Positions 27,210-36,616 of a stretch of DNA of 64,000 nt are shown here, in pieces (positions within the stretch are counted from its first letter, which is position 1; each line of letters starts with the position of its first letter). A model generated the notes under the pieces. That model was not told the origin of the DNA. It worked only from the letters and a program-made list of their open reading frames with translations, and did no database searches. Origin of the DNA: Candidatus Zixiibacteriota bacterium (GTDB taxonomy: Bacteria > Zixibacteria > MSB-5A5 > GN15 > FEB-12); NCBI GenBank assembly GCA_020346225.1, contig CP070777.1, positions 2,830,703-2,894,702 of the forward strand. Direction: 5' to 3'. The position numbers and the translations under genes are program-made.

Positions 27210-29099
27210 ATGATAGTAATTGGCACGGCCGGCCATATCGACCACGGCAAATCATCCATTGTCAAGAGGCTCACCGGAACCGACCCCGACCGCCTCCCCG
27301 AAGAACAGACCCGGGGTATGACCATTGACCTCGGCTTCGCTTTCTATCAGACGCCCGACAGCGACACCATCGCCTTTGTCGATGTTCCCGGCCATGAGCG
27401 TTTCGTCAAGAACATGGTGGCCGGTGTCGGCGCTATCGACGCCGTTATGCTCGTTGTCGCCGCCGACGACGGCTGGATGCCGCAGAGCGAAGAACATTTT
27501 CAGATTGTCCGCCTCCTCGGCGTCAGGCGGGGCTTCATCGTCATCAACAAGGCCGACCTGGCCGAGCCCGACTGGCTGGCCCTGCTCAGGGATGAGATCA
27601 GGGAAAAAACCACGCGTACTTTCCTGGCCGACGCCCCCGTCTTCACCGTTTCTGCCGAGACGGGCGCCGGTTTCGACGAACTAACCGCGCATCTCGACAC
27701 CCTTACCAGTGTCATCGAGCCGCGCCGCGATATCGGTAAGGCCCGTCTCTACAATGACCGCTCCTTCGTCCGGCCCGGAATTGGAGGTGTCGTCACCGGC
27801 ACCCTGCGCGGCGGCAGTCTCTCGGTCGGCCAGTCCGTTTCCGTCTGGCCGTCGCTGCGGACGGCCAAAATCCGCTCGCTGCATTCCAACAACCGCGACG
27901 TCGTCACCGCTGTCCCCGGTCAGCGTACCGCCGTTTCCTTCACCGGACTGGACAAGGAGCTGCTTGTCCGCGGTGGTGTTGTCTCGGCCCGGAGCGATTT
28001 GGCCATCTTCAGGGAAAACCCGATCCTGGCTCTGTCGGTAGAGTTGCTCGGCGACGCCGCTGTTTCCATCACCGACCGTCGGCGCGTTCTCATAATACTG
28101 GGTACCACCGAAACCGAAGGCGAGATCCGCCTCTACCACTCGCGCGAAATCAAGCCGGGGGAGAGGGGCGTCGCCTTCTTCAAGCCTGATCGACCACTTT
28201 ACGGTCTGGTGGCCGATCACTTCATCCTGCGTCTGCCGACGCCCATGGTGACCATCGGCGGCGGCCGGCTTCTCGACCACCTGCCTTATCTGCCCCGGAA
28301 GAAGAACCTCGAGCACTACCGTTACCTCGAAATGCGCTGCCCTCCGACGCTGGCCAACTTGGTCGTCTCCGAACTTCACAAGCAGCCCATCGTTTCGCTA
28401 AAGCACCTTCTGGTCGAATCCGATTTCTCGGCGGCCGATATTGAAGCCGCCGTCAAAAAGGCCTGGCGGGACAAAACCTTCGGGCTGTTCGAGGGCTGCG
28501 TTTACCACGTCAGGTATCTTGCCGAGGCGGCACAGCGGTTCGAAAAAAAGTTGACCGCTTACCTCGAAGAACACTCGCACCTGACCGGCCTTTCCCTTGA
28601 ACAGATTGCCCGCGTCACCGGCTATCCCGCCTCGCAGGCGGCGCTTATCGTCAGGTACCTGGTTTCCGAAGGTGTTATGCAAAAAGTGAAAGACCAGTAC
28701 AGCTTTGCCGGCCGCGGCTTGGCTCTCAAGGGACCCATCAAGGCCGCCCACGACGACATCATCGCGGCTCTCACCGAAAACCGCTTCGACCCCCCCACCC
28801 TTTCGTCCCTGGCCGCTCGCGGAAAAATCCATAAAGATGCCATCAAGGTCATCCTCGATACCGGTCGCGGCTATAAGTGCGGTTCCGATTTTATCTTCTC
28901 GTCCGAAGCTTGGCAGGAAATCATCGCTTTCATAAAGGAAAAGATATCGCGCGACAACAAACTCATCGTGGCCGACCTGCGCGACAAGTTCGGCATCTCC
29001 CGCAAGTTCTGCATTCCCATCCTCGAAGAAACCGACCGCATCAGGCTCACCCGGCGCGACGGTGACATCCGCGTGAAAGGGGAGAGCTTTGAAAGCTAA
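27210..29099 (+). CDS. selB: Selenocysteine-specific elongation factor SelB
   Basis: A 629-aa translational GTPase. G1 is [12 protein letters not shown] at residues 5-16, with the [11 protein letters not shown] effector motif, [12 protein letters not shown] (G3) and INKADL (G4). Three beta-barrel domains follow, and the C-terminal third (residues about 370-629) is four winged-helix units that bind the SECIS hairpin in bacterial SelB (for example [22 protein letters not shown]). It delivers Sec-tRNA(Sec) to UGA codons. It is in an operon with selA, and its last 11 nt overlap the following amidohydrolase. Length is normal. Confidence 0.96.
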   Translation: MIVIGTAGHIDHGKSSIVKRLTGTDPDRLPEEQTRGMTIDLGFAFYQTPDSDTIAFVDVPGHERFVKNMVAGVGAIDAVMLVVAADDGWMPQSEEHFQIVRLLGVRRGFIVINKADLAEPDWLALLRDEIREKTTRTFLADAPVFTVSAETGAGFDELTAHLDTLTSVIEPRRDIGKARLYNDRSFVRPGIGGVVTGTLRGGSLSVGQSVSVWPSLRTAKIRSLHSNNRDVVTAVPGQRTAVSFTGLDKELLVRGGVVSARSDLAIFRENPILALSVELLGDAAVSITDRRRVLIILGTTETEGEIRLYHSREIKPGERGVAFFKPDRPLYGLVADHFILRLPTPMVTIGGGRLLDHLPYLPRKKNLEHYRYLEMRCPPTLANLVVSELHKQPIVSLKHLLVESDFSAADIEAAVKKAWRDKTFGLFEGCVYHVRYLAEAAQRFEKKLTAYLEEHSHLTGLSLEQIARVTGYPASQAALIVRYLVSEGVMQKVKDQYSFAGRGLALKGPIKAAHDDIIAALTENRFDPPTLSSLAARGKIHKDAIKVILDTGRGYKCGSDFIFSSEAWQEIIAFIKEKISRDNKLIVADLRDKFGISRKFCIPILEETDRIRLTRRDGDIRVKGESFES

Positions 29100-30672
29100 G
29101 ACCCTTCTCTACGGCGGCAGGATTCTGACCCAGGCTGACGGCCTGGCTGTCGATTCCATGGCCGTCAATCGCGGCCTCATCGTTGCCGTCGGCAACAGTC
29201 TTCAGCATGACCCCGATCTCAAGAACTACTACCGCATCGATCTCAAAAAGCGCACCGTTGTGCCCGGTTTTGTCGATGCCCACACGCACTTTCATTATTT
29301 CGCCCGCTCCCTGGGCATGGTCGATCTCGTCGGTCTTGATTCCATTGAGAAATGCCTCGCCCGCATAAAAAAGTTCGCCGCCGGCCTGCCCCGGCGGGGC
29401 TGGATTGTCGGTGGCGGCTACTCTCCCGACCGCTTCAAAAAGCGCCTCGAACCGGACCGCCGCATGCTCGATCGCATCTGCGGCGGCCGTCCCGCTTTCC
29501 TCTTTTCGAAAGACCAGCATACCGCTTGGGTCAACAGTCGTGCCCTCGAGCTTGCCGGTGTAACCGCGAAGACGCCCGACCCGGACGGCGGCCACATCGA
29601 CCGCGACCTACGCGGCGAGCCGACCGGCGTCCTCCGTGAAACCGCCTATCGGTTGGTCTATACCCGTATCCCGGCCGTATCGGAAACCAGCCTGCGCCGC
29701 CTCTATCGCCAAGCACTTGATATCGCCTATCGCCGCGGTGTCACGGGCGTGCATTCAGTCGACGGCCCGGCCGGGTTCACTTTCTTCTCGAAACTCGCCG
29801 AAACCGGCTCGCTCGGTCTTCGCATCAATTATTACTTTCCGGCCGAAGTCTTGCCCGAACTGCACCGAAACAGAATTCGCTACGGGGCCGGTGATGACTT
29901 TCTCAGAGTCGCCGGTGTCAAGGTATTTACCGACGGTTCCCTGGGCAGCCAGTCGGCGCTGTGCTTCAACAAGTACCTCGGCTCCGCCGCCAACTATGGC
30001 ATCGAGACCACACCGGTGAAGGAAATAGCGCGCATCATCAAATCGGCGGCCCGGCTGGGCCTGCCCTGCGCCATACACGCCATCGGCGACCGGGCTGTCG
30101 CCAACGTTCTGGACGCGATAGAACAAACGTCGCCGCTTAAGTCCGGGGCCAGGCACCGCATTGAACATCTCCAGCTCGTCCGCCGCAAGGATCTGGCCCG
30201 CCTGAAAAGGCTGCGGGTGGTGGCCTCTATGCAGCCCTCGCACTGCCCGTCCGATATCAAGCTCCTTCGCAGGTACTGGGGCAAAAGAGGCGCCAATGCT
30301 TTCATCTTTCGAACCCTCATTGACCGCGGCATCGACCTTGCCTTCGGCTCCGACGCTCCCATCGAGCCGCTCGATCCCATCGCCGGCATCGCCGCCGCCG
30401 TGCGCCGGGCGCGACCTCAAAGCCGCGACACATTCTATCCTGAACAACGCATCACTGCCGCCGAGGCGCTCTATCGTTTCACCGTCGGGCCCGCCGTCGC
30501 GGTCGGTCAGGAGCATTGCCGGGGCTATCTCCTGCCCGGTTATCCGGCTGACTTTGCCGTACTCTCGCACGATATAACCCAACTGCCTCCCGCACGCATA
30601 GGAGGCACCGGCGTACTTGCCACGGTTCTGGACGGAAAAGTGAAGTATGCTCATCATTCTCTGGTTCTCTGA
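29089..30672 (+). CDS. YtcJ-like metal-dependent amidohydrolase
   Basis: A 527-aa amidohydrolase-superfamily protein. The first metal motif is [15 protein letters not shown] near residues 59-73, followed by later conserved His and Asp motifs [27 protein letters not shown] and [13 protein letters not shown]. The N- and C-terminal strands form the usual composite beta-sandwich ([11 protein letters not shown]). The wording fits the YtcJ/exoenzyme-regulatory AepA group, which acts on amides of unknown nature. TTG 29089 has GGGGAGAG upstream and overlaps selB by 11 nt, so it is probably translationally coupled to selB. A link to selenium metabolism is not established. Confidence 0.87.
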   Translation: MKAKTLLYGGRILTQADGLAVDSMAVNRGLIVAVGNSLQHDPDLKNYYRIDLKKRTVVPGFVDAHTHFHYFARSLGMVDLVGLDSIEKCLARIKKFAAGLPRRGWIVGGGYSPDRFKKRLEPDRRMLDRICGGRPAFLFSKDQHTAWVNSRALELAGVTAKTPDPDGGHIDRDLRGEPTGVLRETAYRLVYTRIPAVSETSLRRLYRQALDIAYRRGVTGVHSVDGPAGFTFFSKLAETGSLGLRINYYFPAEVLPELHRNRIRYGAGDDFLRVAGVKVFTDGSLGSQSALCFNKYLGSAANYGIETTPVKEIARIIKSAARLGLPCAIHAIGDRAVANVLDAIEQTSPLKSGARHRIEHLQLVRRKDLARLKRLRVVASMQPSHCPSDIKLLRRYWGKRGANAFIFRTLIDRGIDLAFGSDAPIEPLDPIAGIAAAVRRARPQSRDTFYPEQRITAAEALYRFTVGPAVAVGQEHCRGYLLPGYPADFAVLSHDITQLPPARIGGTGVLATVLDGKVKYAHHSLVL

Positions 30673-30699
30673 TCCCGGCGGCTGAGCCGCCAAAAAGGT

Positions 30700-30728
30700 T
30701 TGACATCAATTAGATAAGCGGACATATT
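30700..30728 (+). promoter_or_regulatory. Promoter of nfeD-slipin, leaderless
   Basis: Perfect TTGACA at 30700-30705, a 17-nt spacer and CATATT at 30723-30728. Predicted +1 is 30735, the A of the nfeD ATG. No ribosome-binding sequence precedes the ATG. Confidence 0.6.
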
Positions 30729-30734
30729 ATAACC

Positions 30735-32084
30735 ATGCGTACAAAGAGCTACATAATCCTCACCTTCTTCGCCCTTCTTCTGATAAGCCCCGTCGTCTCT
30801 TTCACCATCAGGGCGACTGTCGCGGCCGACAGTACCGACACCGCCGAAAGCGAGTCGGAGGAGTACTACGACCGCATCCCTGCCATAGTGTACCGGATGG
30901 TGATCGATGGCGCCATTGGTGCGGTTACCGACGAACGCATTGAGGACGCTATTGATGAGGCTCGAGAGAACAACGCCGAGCTGCTGGTCATCTTCCTGGA
31001 TACGCCCGGCGGGTTCTCCAAACCGACCTGGTCAATCTGCAAGAACATCCTCAATTCCTACGTGCCGGTCTGCGTCTATATAGCCCCTTCGGGCGCCCGG
31101 GCCGGTTCCGCCGGTGTCTACATGACATACTCCGCCCATTTTGCCGCCATGGCCCCGTCCACCAATATCGGGGCGGCGCATCCGGTCGGTGCCGGCGGTA
31201 AAGAGGTAGACTCGGTTATGAATGAGAAGGTCACCAACGACGCCGTGGCCCAGATTCGCGCCGCCGCCGAAAAGCGCGGCCGCAACGCCGACTGGGCCGA
31301 AAGCGCCGTACGTGAATCCGTGTCGATTACCGATAACGAAGCCCTGGAGCAAAACGTTATCGACCTTCGCGCCGAAAATCTCGACCACCTGCTCGAGCAG
31401 ATCGACGGCCGGGAGACCGACGTACCTTCCGGCAAGAAGACCATGTGGCTCAAAAAGCACGTCGTCCGGGAAATCAAAACCACTTTCGTGCACCGGGTGC
31501 TCGAGGTCATCACCCAGCCCGATATCGCTTTTATCCTTATGTCCATCGGCGGCCTCGGTGTTCTCCTCGAACTCTACAACCCCGGCTCCATCCTCCCCGG
31601 TGTCGTCGGGGCCATCTGCCTGATCCTCGCTTTCTACTCGTTTCAGACCCTGCCCATTAACTATGCCGGGCTGGCCCTGATCCTTTTGGCCGTCATCTTA
31701 TTCATAGCCGAGGTGAAAGTCGTCAGCCACGGTTTGCTCACGCTCGGCGGACTGGTTTCCTTCTTCTTTGGAGGTCTTATGTTGATCGATACCGTTGACC
31801 CCAATCTGCAGATTTCCAAATCCGTCCTGGTCACGACGGTGATATGCGTGGCCGTCATCGTCTTTGGCGTGTCATGGATGGTGATAAGGGCCCATCGTCG
31901 GCAACCTTTTGCGGGCAGCGAAGGAATGACCGGTAAAATCGCCGAGGTTCGCACCGGCGGCATGGTCTATGTTGACGGCGCCCTGTGGAAAGCCGTCAGC
32001 GACGACGAGCTGGCACCGGGCGACAAAGTGGAAGTCATAGCCGTTGATAAATTGACATTGAAAGTCAAGAAAACCAATACATAA
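30735..32084 (+). CDS. NfeD-family membrane serine protease (ClpP-class, long NfeD1b form)
   Basis: A 449-aa protein with a signal peptide or anchor (residues 1-31), a ClpP-like protease domain with the catalytic serine in SGARAGSAGVYM near residue 130 and a lysine in VMNEKVTND near residue 165, then four membrane helices (residues about 255-385) and a C-terminal NfeD OB-fold (MTGKIAEVRTGGMVYVDGAL). Long NfeD proteins cleave the C-terminal tail of their SPFH partner, which in this window is the slipin encoded 15 nt downstream. The pair is thought to influence membrane organisation and quality control. Confidence 0.93.
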   Translation: MRTKSYIILTFFALLLISPVVSFTIRATVAADSTDTAESESEEYYDRIPAIVYRMVIDGAIGAVTDERIEDAIDEARENNAELLVIFLDTPGGFSKPTWSICKNILNSYVPVCVYIAPSGARAGSAGVYMTYSAHFAAMAPSTNIGAAHPVGAGGKEVDSVMNEKVTNDAVAQIRAAAEKRGRNADWAESAVRESVSITDNEALEQNVIDLRAENLDHLLEQIDGRETDVPSGKKTMWLKKHVVREIKTTFVHRVLEVITQPDIAFILMSIGGLGVLLELYNPGSILPGVVGAICLILAFYSFQTLPINYAGLALILLAVILFIAEVKVVSHGLLTLGGLVSFFFGGLMLIDTVDPNLQISKSVLVTTVICVAVIVFGVSWMVIRAHRRQPFAGSEGMTGKIAEVRTGGMVYVDGALWKAVSDDELAPGDKVEVIAVDKLTLKVKKTNT

Positions 32085-32099
32085 CTCCGGGGGGAAATT

Positions 32100-32879
32100 A
32101 TGCCTCTGCCAGCAATAGCTGTCATCGTCTTTTTCGGTTTCATAATCCTCGCCAACGCCATCCGTATTCTGAAAGAATACGAACGCGGCGTTATCTTTCG
32201 TCTCGGTCGCCTCATCGGCGCCAAGGGCCCCGGCCTTATCCTTCTTATCCCCATCGTCGATAAGATGGTCAAGGTCGACCTCCGCGTTTTGACCTACGAC
32301 GTCCCCTCGCAGGACGTCATCACCAAGGACAACGTCTCCGTTAAGGTCAACGCCGTGCTCTATTTCCAGGTTCTCGACCCCAACAAGGCCATCGTGTCGG
32401 TGGCCAACTACTTCGAGGCCACTTCCCAGATCGCCCAGACCACCCTCCGCTCGGTCCTGGGCCAGGTCGAACTCGACGACCTGCTGGCCAACCGTGAGAA
32501 AATCAACGCCGAGCTGCAGCATATTATCGATGACCAGACCGAACCCTGGGGCATTAAGGTCTCGGTGGTCGAAGTCAAGAACGTTGACCTGCCCGTCGAA
32601 ATGATTCGCGCCATCGCCCGCCAGGCCGAAGCCGAGCGTGAGCGGCGGTCGAAAGTTATTCACGCCGACGGTGAGTTCCAGGCCGCCCAGAAGCTCGCCG
32701 ATGCCGCCACGGTCATCGCCAAGGCGCCCCAGGCGATGAACCTGCGGTTTCTGCAGACTCTGGTCGAAGTGTCCGCCGAGAAATCGTCAACTCTGATATT
32801 CCCCGTGCCGGTCGACCTTTTGCAGTCGCTGAAAAACTTCATGGATCTGCAAGCTGCCGACCAGCTCGGTAAGTCCTGA
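32100..32879 (+). CDS. Slipin/stomatin-type SPFH membrane protein
   Basis: A 259-aa protein with an N-terminal hairpin-type hydrophobic segment (residues about 3-22), an SPFH domain starting [20 protein letters not shown] and a helical C-terminal region ([20 protein letters not shown]). The stretch [20 protein letters not shown] is typical of bacterial slipins. It oligomerises on the inner membrane and is the expected partner and substrate of the upstream NfeD protease. A GGGGG ribosome site precedes the ATG. A strong intrinsic terminator follows, closing a two-gene operon. Confidence 0.94.
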   Translation: MPLPAIAVIVFFGFIILANAIRILKEYERGVIFRLGRLIGAKGPGLILLIPIVDKMVKVDLRVLTYDVPSQDVITKDNVSVKVNAVLYFQVLDPNKAIVSVANYFEATSQIAQTTLRSVLGQVELDDLLANREKINAELQHIIDDQTEPWGIKVSVVEVKNVDLPVEMIRAIARQAEAERERRSKVIHADGEFQAAQKLADAATVIAKAPQAMNLRFLQTLVEVSAEKSSTLIFPVPVDLLQSLKNFMDLQAADQLGKS

Positions 32880-32907
32880 AGCCGACAGGTCTGGCAGGGA
32901 AGACTCT

Positions 32908-32942
32908 AAAGGCAGAACCCCGGGAGGTTCTGCCTTTCTCTT
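32908..32942 (+). terminator. Intrinsic terminator after slipin
   Basis: A perfect 12-bp stem, AAAGGCAGAACC with GGTTCTGCCTTT, closes a 6-nt loop and is followed by a T-rich TCTCTT. It lies 28 nt after the slipin stop. Confidence 0.85.
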
Positions 32943-32987
32943 GCGCCGGCGTGCATGATTATCCTTTTTCTACCCCGTCGATTTGCT

Positions 32988-32993
32988 TATATT
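32988..32993 (+). promoter_or_regulatory. -10 element of the dCMP deaminase gene
   Basis: TATATT at 32988-32993 just after the slipin terminator. Predicted +1 is about 33000, leaving only 4 nt before the ATG at 33004. The -35 position (TTTTTC, 32965-32970) is poor. Confidence 0.45.
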
Positions 32994-33003
32994 CAGCCTC
33001 GTA

Positions 33004-33516
33004 ATGAAAGCCAAACGTTCCGATTATATCAGCTGGGAAGAGTACTTCATGGCCATCGCCCAGCTCTCCGCCCAGCGCTCCAAGGACCCGGCTACCCAGG
33101 TCGGTGCCTGCATCGTCAATAAAAGCAAGCGCATCATCGGCATCGGCTACAACGGTTTCCCCACCGGCTGCTCCGATGACGAGCTTCCCTGGGACCGCCA
33201 CGGCGACTTCCTCCAGACCAAATACCCCTATGTCTGCCACGCCGAGATGAACGCCATCACCAATGCCTCCAACAAGCCCGAACTCGAGGGCGCCACCATG
33301 TATGTCTCACTTTTTCCTTGCAATGAGTGCGCCAAACTCATTGTGCAGGTTGGGATTAAACAGGTGGTATTCCTCTCGAATAAGTACAACGACGACCCTG
33401 TTTTCGTCGCCGCGCGCAGGATCTTCGACATGGCCGGCGTCAAATACCGCCGCCTGGATCCGGCCCACCGCGCCATAAATCTGTCCCTTGAGCTGGACCG
33501 GGACGCCGCCGACTGA
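33004..33516 (+). CDS. dCMP/cytidine deaminase family protein (ComEB-like)
   Basis: A 170-aa zinc deaminase. The zinc and catalytic motifs are CHAEMNAI (His, catalytic Glu) near residues 78-85 and PCNECAKLI (two Cys) near residues 103-111. The N-terminal [20 protein letters not shown] and [17 protein letters not shown] are typical of dCMP deaminases, which supply dUMP for thymidylate synthesis. The gene stands alone between terminators and promoters of its neighbours. No ribosome site precedes ATG 33004; the predicted transcript has almost no leader. Confidence 0.93.
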   Translation: MKAKRSDYISWEEYFMAIAQLSAQRSKDPATQVGACIVNKSKRIIGIGYNGFPTGCSDDELPWDRHGDFLQTKYPYVCHAEMNAITNASNKPELEGATMYVSLFPCNECAKLIVQVGIKQVVFLSNKYNDDPVFVAARRIFDMAGVKYRRLDPAHRAINLSLELDRDAAD

Positions 33517-33574
33517 CAGACTTTCCCTCCCGCCCAAAAAATGGGCCGGTCAATCAAACTTTTTCGATTAAAAG

Positions 33575-33602
33575 TTGTTGTTATGACCTAACAGGCTATA
33601 TT
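33575..33602 (+). promoter_or_regulatory. Promoter region of glnA
   Basis: TATATT at 33597-33602 with TTGTTG at 33575-33580 (16-nt spacer). Predicted +1 is about 33609, giving a 54-nt leader that holds a clear GGAGG before ATG 33663. No sigma54 GG-N10-GC pattern was noticed. Confidence 0.5.
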
Positions 33603-33662
33603 AGCCGCTTATCGCAATATAGCAGCACGAAATATGGGTTTATCCGTGGAGGAACCTGGCCG

Positions 33663-34988
33663 ATGACCAAGACCAAAGAAGATATTCTGCGCATTATCGA
33701 CGAGGCTGGTGTGCGCTACATACGACTCTGTTTCACCGATATCCTCGGCAAAATCAAAGGCATGTCCATCACCCGGGCCGAGATCGAGCAGGTGCTCGAA
33801 GAGGGGCAGGGGTTTGACGGCTCCTCGGTCGAAGGCTTCGCCCGCATCGAAGAATCCGATCTCATGGCCATGCCTGACCCGGTTACGTTCCGCATCATCC
33901 CGTGGGAGATCGCCGGCGAGAAAGTCGCCATCATGTTCTGCGACATCCAGAATCCCGACGGCACGCCTTACGAAGGCGACCCGCGCTGGGCGCTTAAGCG
34001 AAACCTCGCCCGGCTCGTCGACAACGGCTGGACCTTTTATATAGGCCCCGAGATTGAGTACTTCTACTTCGAAGACAGCAAAGATACGCGTATTCTCGAC
34101 CAGGCCGGTTACTTCGACTATGAATCCGTTGATATCGGCACCCGCGTGCGCAAAGAAACCGTCCGCGCCCTCGAGCAGATGGAAATTCCGGTGGAGTGCT
34201 CCCATCATGAGGTCGCCCCGAGTCAGCATGAAATCGACCTGAAATACCAGGAAGCCCTCGTCATGGCCGACTTCGCCCAGCTTTACAAGTTCGTGGTAAA
34301 AGAAGTCGCCATGGACAACGACCTGTACGCGACCTTCATGCCCAAGCCTATCTTCGCCGAGAACGGCTCCGGTATGCACTGCCACATGTCCCTGTTCAAC
34401 AAAAGCAAGAACCTGTTCTTTGACCCGAAAGGTGAGTATAACCTCTCCAAGATCGGCAGACAGTTCACGGCCGGCATCCTGCGCCATGTCAAGGAGTTTA
34501 CCCTGGTCAACAACCAGTGGGTCAATTCCTACAAGCGACTCGTGCCCGGCTACGAAGCCCCGGTGTATATCACCTGGGGACGCCGCAATCGCTCCAGCAT
34601 GGTGCGCGTGCCCATGTACCGCCAGGGTAAGGAACAGGCCACCCGTATCGAGCTCCGCTCCCCCGACCCGGCCGCCAATCCGTACTTGGCCTTTGCCTGT
34701 ATGCTTTCTGCCGGGCTTAAGGGTATTGAGGAGAGCTACCAGCTCCCCGAACCGGTCGAGGAAAACATCTTTCACATGACCGATGAGCAGAAGCAGGGCG
34801 TTAACATCGATGTCCTCCCCAACTCGCTGGAAAACGCCGTCAATGAGTTCGAGAAATCCGAGCTGGTCAGAGAGACTCTCGGCGAGCACATCTTCGAGAA
34901 ACTGATCGCCAACAAACGGATCGAGTGGGACCGATACCGCATCCACGTCAGCCAATTCGAAACCGACAAATACCTGCCCATGCTTTAG
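33663..34988 (+). CDS. glnA: Type I glutamine synthetase
   Basis: A 441-aa GSI enzyme. The active-site motifs are GQGFDGSSVEGFARI near residues 53-67, the metal site GPEIEYFYF, the ATP/ammonium region NGSGMHCHMSLF and the glutamate-binding VPGYEAPVYITWGRRNRS. The length and absence of the adenylylation loop (no NLYDLPPEE-like segment) place it with the GSI-alpha type of Thermotoga and Bacillus, not the adenylylated enterobacterial type. It makes glutamine from glutamate, ammonia and ATP as a dodecamer. It is monocistronic, with its own promoter and a strong terminator. Confidence 0.96.
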   Translation: MTKTKEDILRIIDEAGVRYIRLCFTDILGKIKGMSITRAEIEQVLEEGQGFDGSSVEGFARIEESDLMAMPDPVTFRIIPWEIAGEKVAIMFCDIQNPDGTPYEGDPRWALKRNLARLVDNGWTFYIGPEIEYFYFEDSKDTRILDQAGYFDYESVDIGTRVRKETVRALEQMEIPVECSHHEVAPSQHEIDLKYQEALVMADFAQLYKFVVKEVAMDNDLYATFMPKPIFAENGSGMHCHMSLFNKSKNLFFDPKGEYNLSKIGRQFTAGILRHVKEFTLVNNQWVNSYKRLVPGYEAPVYITWGRRNRSSMVRVPMYRQGKEQATRIELRSPDPAANPYLAFACMLSAGLKGIEESYQLPEPVEENIFHMTDEQKQGVNIDVLPNSLENAVNEFEKSELVRETLGEHIFEKLIANKRIEWDRYRIHVSQFETDKYLPML

Positions 34989-35012
34989 CGGCGCCGCCCT
35001 GCGTGCGATTTT

Positions 35013-35047
35013 GGGGGTGAGCCTGAAGGTTCGCTCCCTTTTTGTTT
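35013..35047 (+). terminator. Intrinsic terminator after glnA
   Basis: GGGGGTGAGCC pairs with GGTTCGCTCCC (11 bp including three G-U pairs) around a TGAA loop, followed by TTTTTGTTT. Confidence 0.85.
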
Positions 35048-35062
35048 GGCCCAAGTTTGTCC

Positions 35063-35091
35063 TTGTCCGCCGCTCGATCCCTGCGTATCTA
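35063..35091 (+). promoter_or_regulatory. Promoter of the radical SAM gene, leaderless
   Basis: TTGTCC at 35063-35068, a 17-nt spacer and TATCTA at 35086-35091. Predicted +1 is 35098, one base before ATG 35099. No ribosome-binding sequence is present. Confidence 0.5.
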
Positions 35092-35098
35092 TTGAGCC

Positions 35099-36493
35099 AT
35101 GGCCCGCGTGCTCCTCATCGACCCGCCCTTCTCCGCCTTCATGGGCTTTTCCCGGTGGTTTTTCCCTATGGGTCCCGCTGTCCTGGCCGATTTCCTGATA
35201 GGGCGCGGCCACGACGTGCTCGTCTACGATGCCGACCACATCGACTCCGATGTCAGCTACACCTACCGCGAAATGCTGACCGTGTTCGAAAACTACCGTC
35301 AAAGTGTCGATGACCTGTCGCATCCCGCCTACAAGCAAATAGCCGAGACCGCCGCTTCCTTCCGGCCCCATCTGGTCGGAATCACCTGCATGTCCGTCAA
35401 GACCCCGGCCGTTCTGGCCGTAGCTCAGACGATTAAAAGCGTCACCGACGCTCCGGTGGCGTGCGGCGGTCCCCATGCTACCGCCATGCCCGAACACCTT
35501 CTGCAGTCACCGTACATCGATTATGTCATCCGCGAGAGCGGCCTGGCCGCTATTGACTTGCTGGTCGACCATATCACTGACCCGGCATCGGTAAATCTCA
35601 CCGATATCCCTAACCTGTCCTGCCGGTCATCCGACGATGAATATACCCACAACCCCGCCGCTCACAGAAACTGGGACGCTATGTCCTGGTCGCCGGCCCG
35701 CTCCTGCCTCCGCGCTCCCGCTCCGTACAGCGCCTCCGACCTGAGCATGGTCATGGCCTCAATCGGCTGCCCCTTCAAGTGCCGCTTCTGTTCCAAAACC
35801 TTCGGCAACCAGATTGTCCACCGTCAGATCGGCTGTCTCGCCCGCGAAGTGGAAGACCTCACCAAAAGCTACGGCGTTTCGTTTCTTCACTTCAAGGACG
35901 ACACCATGGGCACCGACCGTGCCCGATTTGAGGCGATTTGTGACCTTATTGCCGGTTGCGATGCCGTCGCCGGGTGGGAGTGCCTGACCCGGATCGATGT
36001 CGCCGACGACCGCATGCTGGCACGGCTTCGCCGCTCGAAATGCTCCCGCATCAAAGTAGGCGTCGAAAGCGGCAGCCCGCGCATCCTCGATAAGCTCGAT
36101 AAGAGAATCACTCCGGCCGACGTCGTCGACTTCTCAAAAAGGGCGGAAGAGCACGGCCTTCACTGGTCGGCCTTCTACATGATCGGCTTGCCCGACGAAA
36201 CCCCCCAAGATATCAGAATGACGCTCGATCTTATCGAGCAATCCCGCCCCGACCACGTTTCCATCAGTATCTTCACCCCGTATCCCGGCTCACATTTCTA
36301 TGACCGGCTAAAACGCGAGAACCGGATGACCGAGCCGGTCGACTGGGCCGCCCTTGACCCGTTTTCACTCGCTCCCCAGTTTGAGCGCGCCATTCCCCAC
36401 GATGAATTTGTCGCCCTGGCCCTGGAAACGGCCGCCTTTGTCGACCACTATAACCAGGCTTCGACCTGGGCCGACCGCGCCCAATCCGGCTGA
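35099..36493 (+). CDS. B12-binding domain radical SAM protein
   Basis: A 464-aa protein with an N-terminal Rossmann-like cobalamin-binding domain (residues about 1-140, LLIDPPFSAFMGF, ending at ACGGPHATAMPEHLL) and a radical SAM TIM-barrel domain. The iron-sulfur motif is CPFKCRFC, cysteines 224, 228 and 231. GVESGSPRILDKLDKRIT and YMIGLPDETPQDI are typical of this superfamily. The cobalamin DxHxxG motif is not seen, so base-off binding is possible. Such proteins methylate or rearrange unactivated carbons; the substrate is unknown and neighbours give no hint. It is monocistronic with a near-leaderless start. Confidence 0.88.
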   Translation: MARVLLIDPPFSAFMGFSRWFFPMGPAVLADFLIGRGHDVLVYDADHIDSDVSYTYREMLTVFENYRQSVDDLSHPAYKQIAETAASFRPHLVGITCMSVKTPAVLAVAQTIKSVTDAPVACGGPHATAMPEHLLQSPYIDYVIRESGLAAIDLLVDHITDPASVNLTDIPNLSCRSSDDEYTHNPAAHRNWDAMSWSPARSCLRAPAPYSASDLSMVMASIGCPFKCRFCSKTFGNQIVHRQIGCLAREVEDLTKSYGVSFLHFKDDTMGTDRARFEAICDLIAGCDAVAGWECLTRIDVADDRMLARLRRSKCSRIKVGVESGSPRILDKLDKRITPADVVDFSKRAEEHGLHWSAFYMIGLPDETPQDIRMTLDLIEQSRPDHVSISIFTPYPGSHFYDRLKRENRMTEPVDWAALDPFSLAPQFERAIPHDEFVALALETAAFVDHYNQASTWADRAQSG

Positions 36494-36522
36494 AGCGGCA
36501 AGCTCGTCGTTTGGCTCATGAC

Positions 36523-36550
36523 TTGCCCTCGCTCCCAAATCGCCTATATT
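36523..36550 (+). promoter_or_regulatory. Promoter upstream of the alpha/beta hydrolase
   Basis: TTGCCC at 36523-36528, a 16-nt spacer and TATATT at 36545-36550. Predicted +1 is 36557, the A of an ATG that opens a short upstream reading frame. Confidence 0.55.
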
Positions 36551-36556
36551 CCCTCC

Positions 36557-36616
36557 ATGCTCGCCCGACAACTCGATAGAATTCTGAACGGAGGCTGTCT
36601 CCCGTGGCCTACCTGA
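36557..36616 (+). CDS. Possible 19-residue upstream ORF overlapping the hydrolase start
   Basis: ATG 36557, at the predicted +1, opens a 19-codon frame (MLARQLDRILNGGCLPWPT) ending in TGA at 36616. The hydrolase GTG at 36604 and its GGAGG site lie inside this frame. If translated, the peptide could couple or control hydrolase translation. There is no protein-level support, so it may be chance. Confidence 0.25.
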   Translation: MLARQLDRILNGGCLPWPT

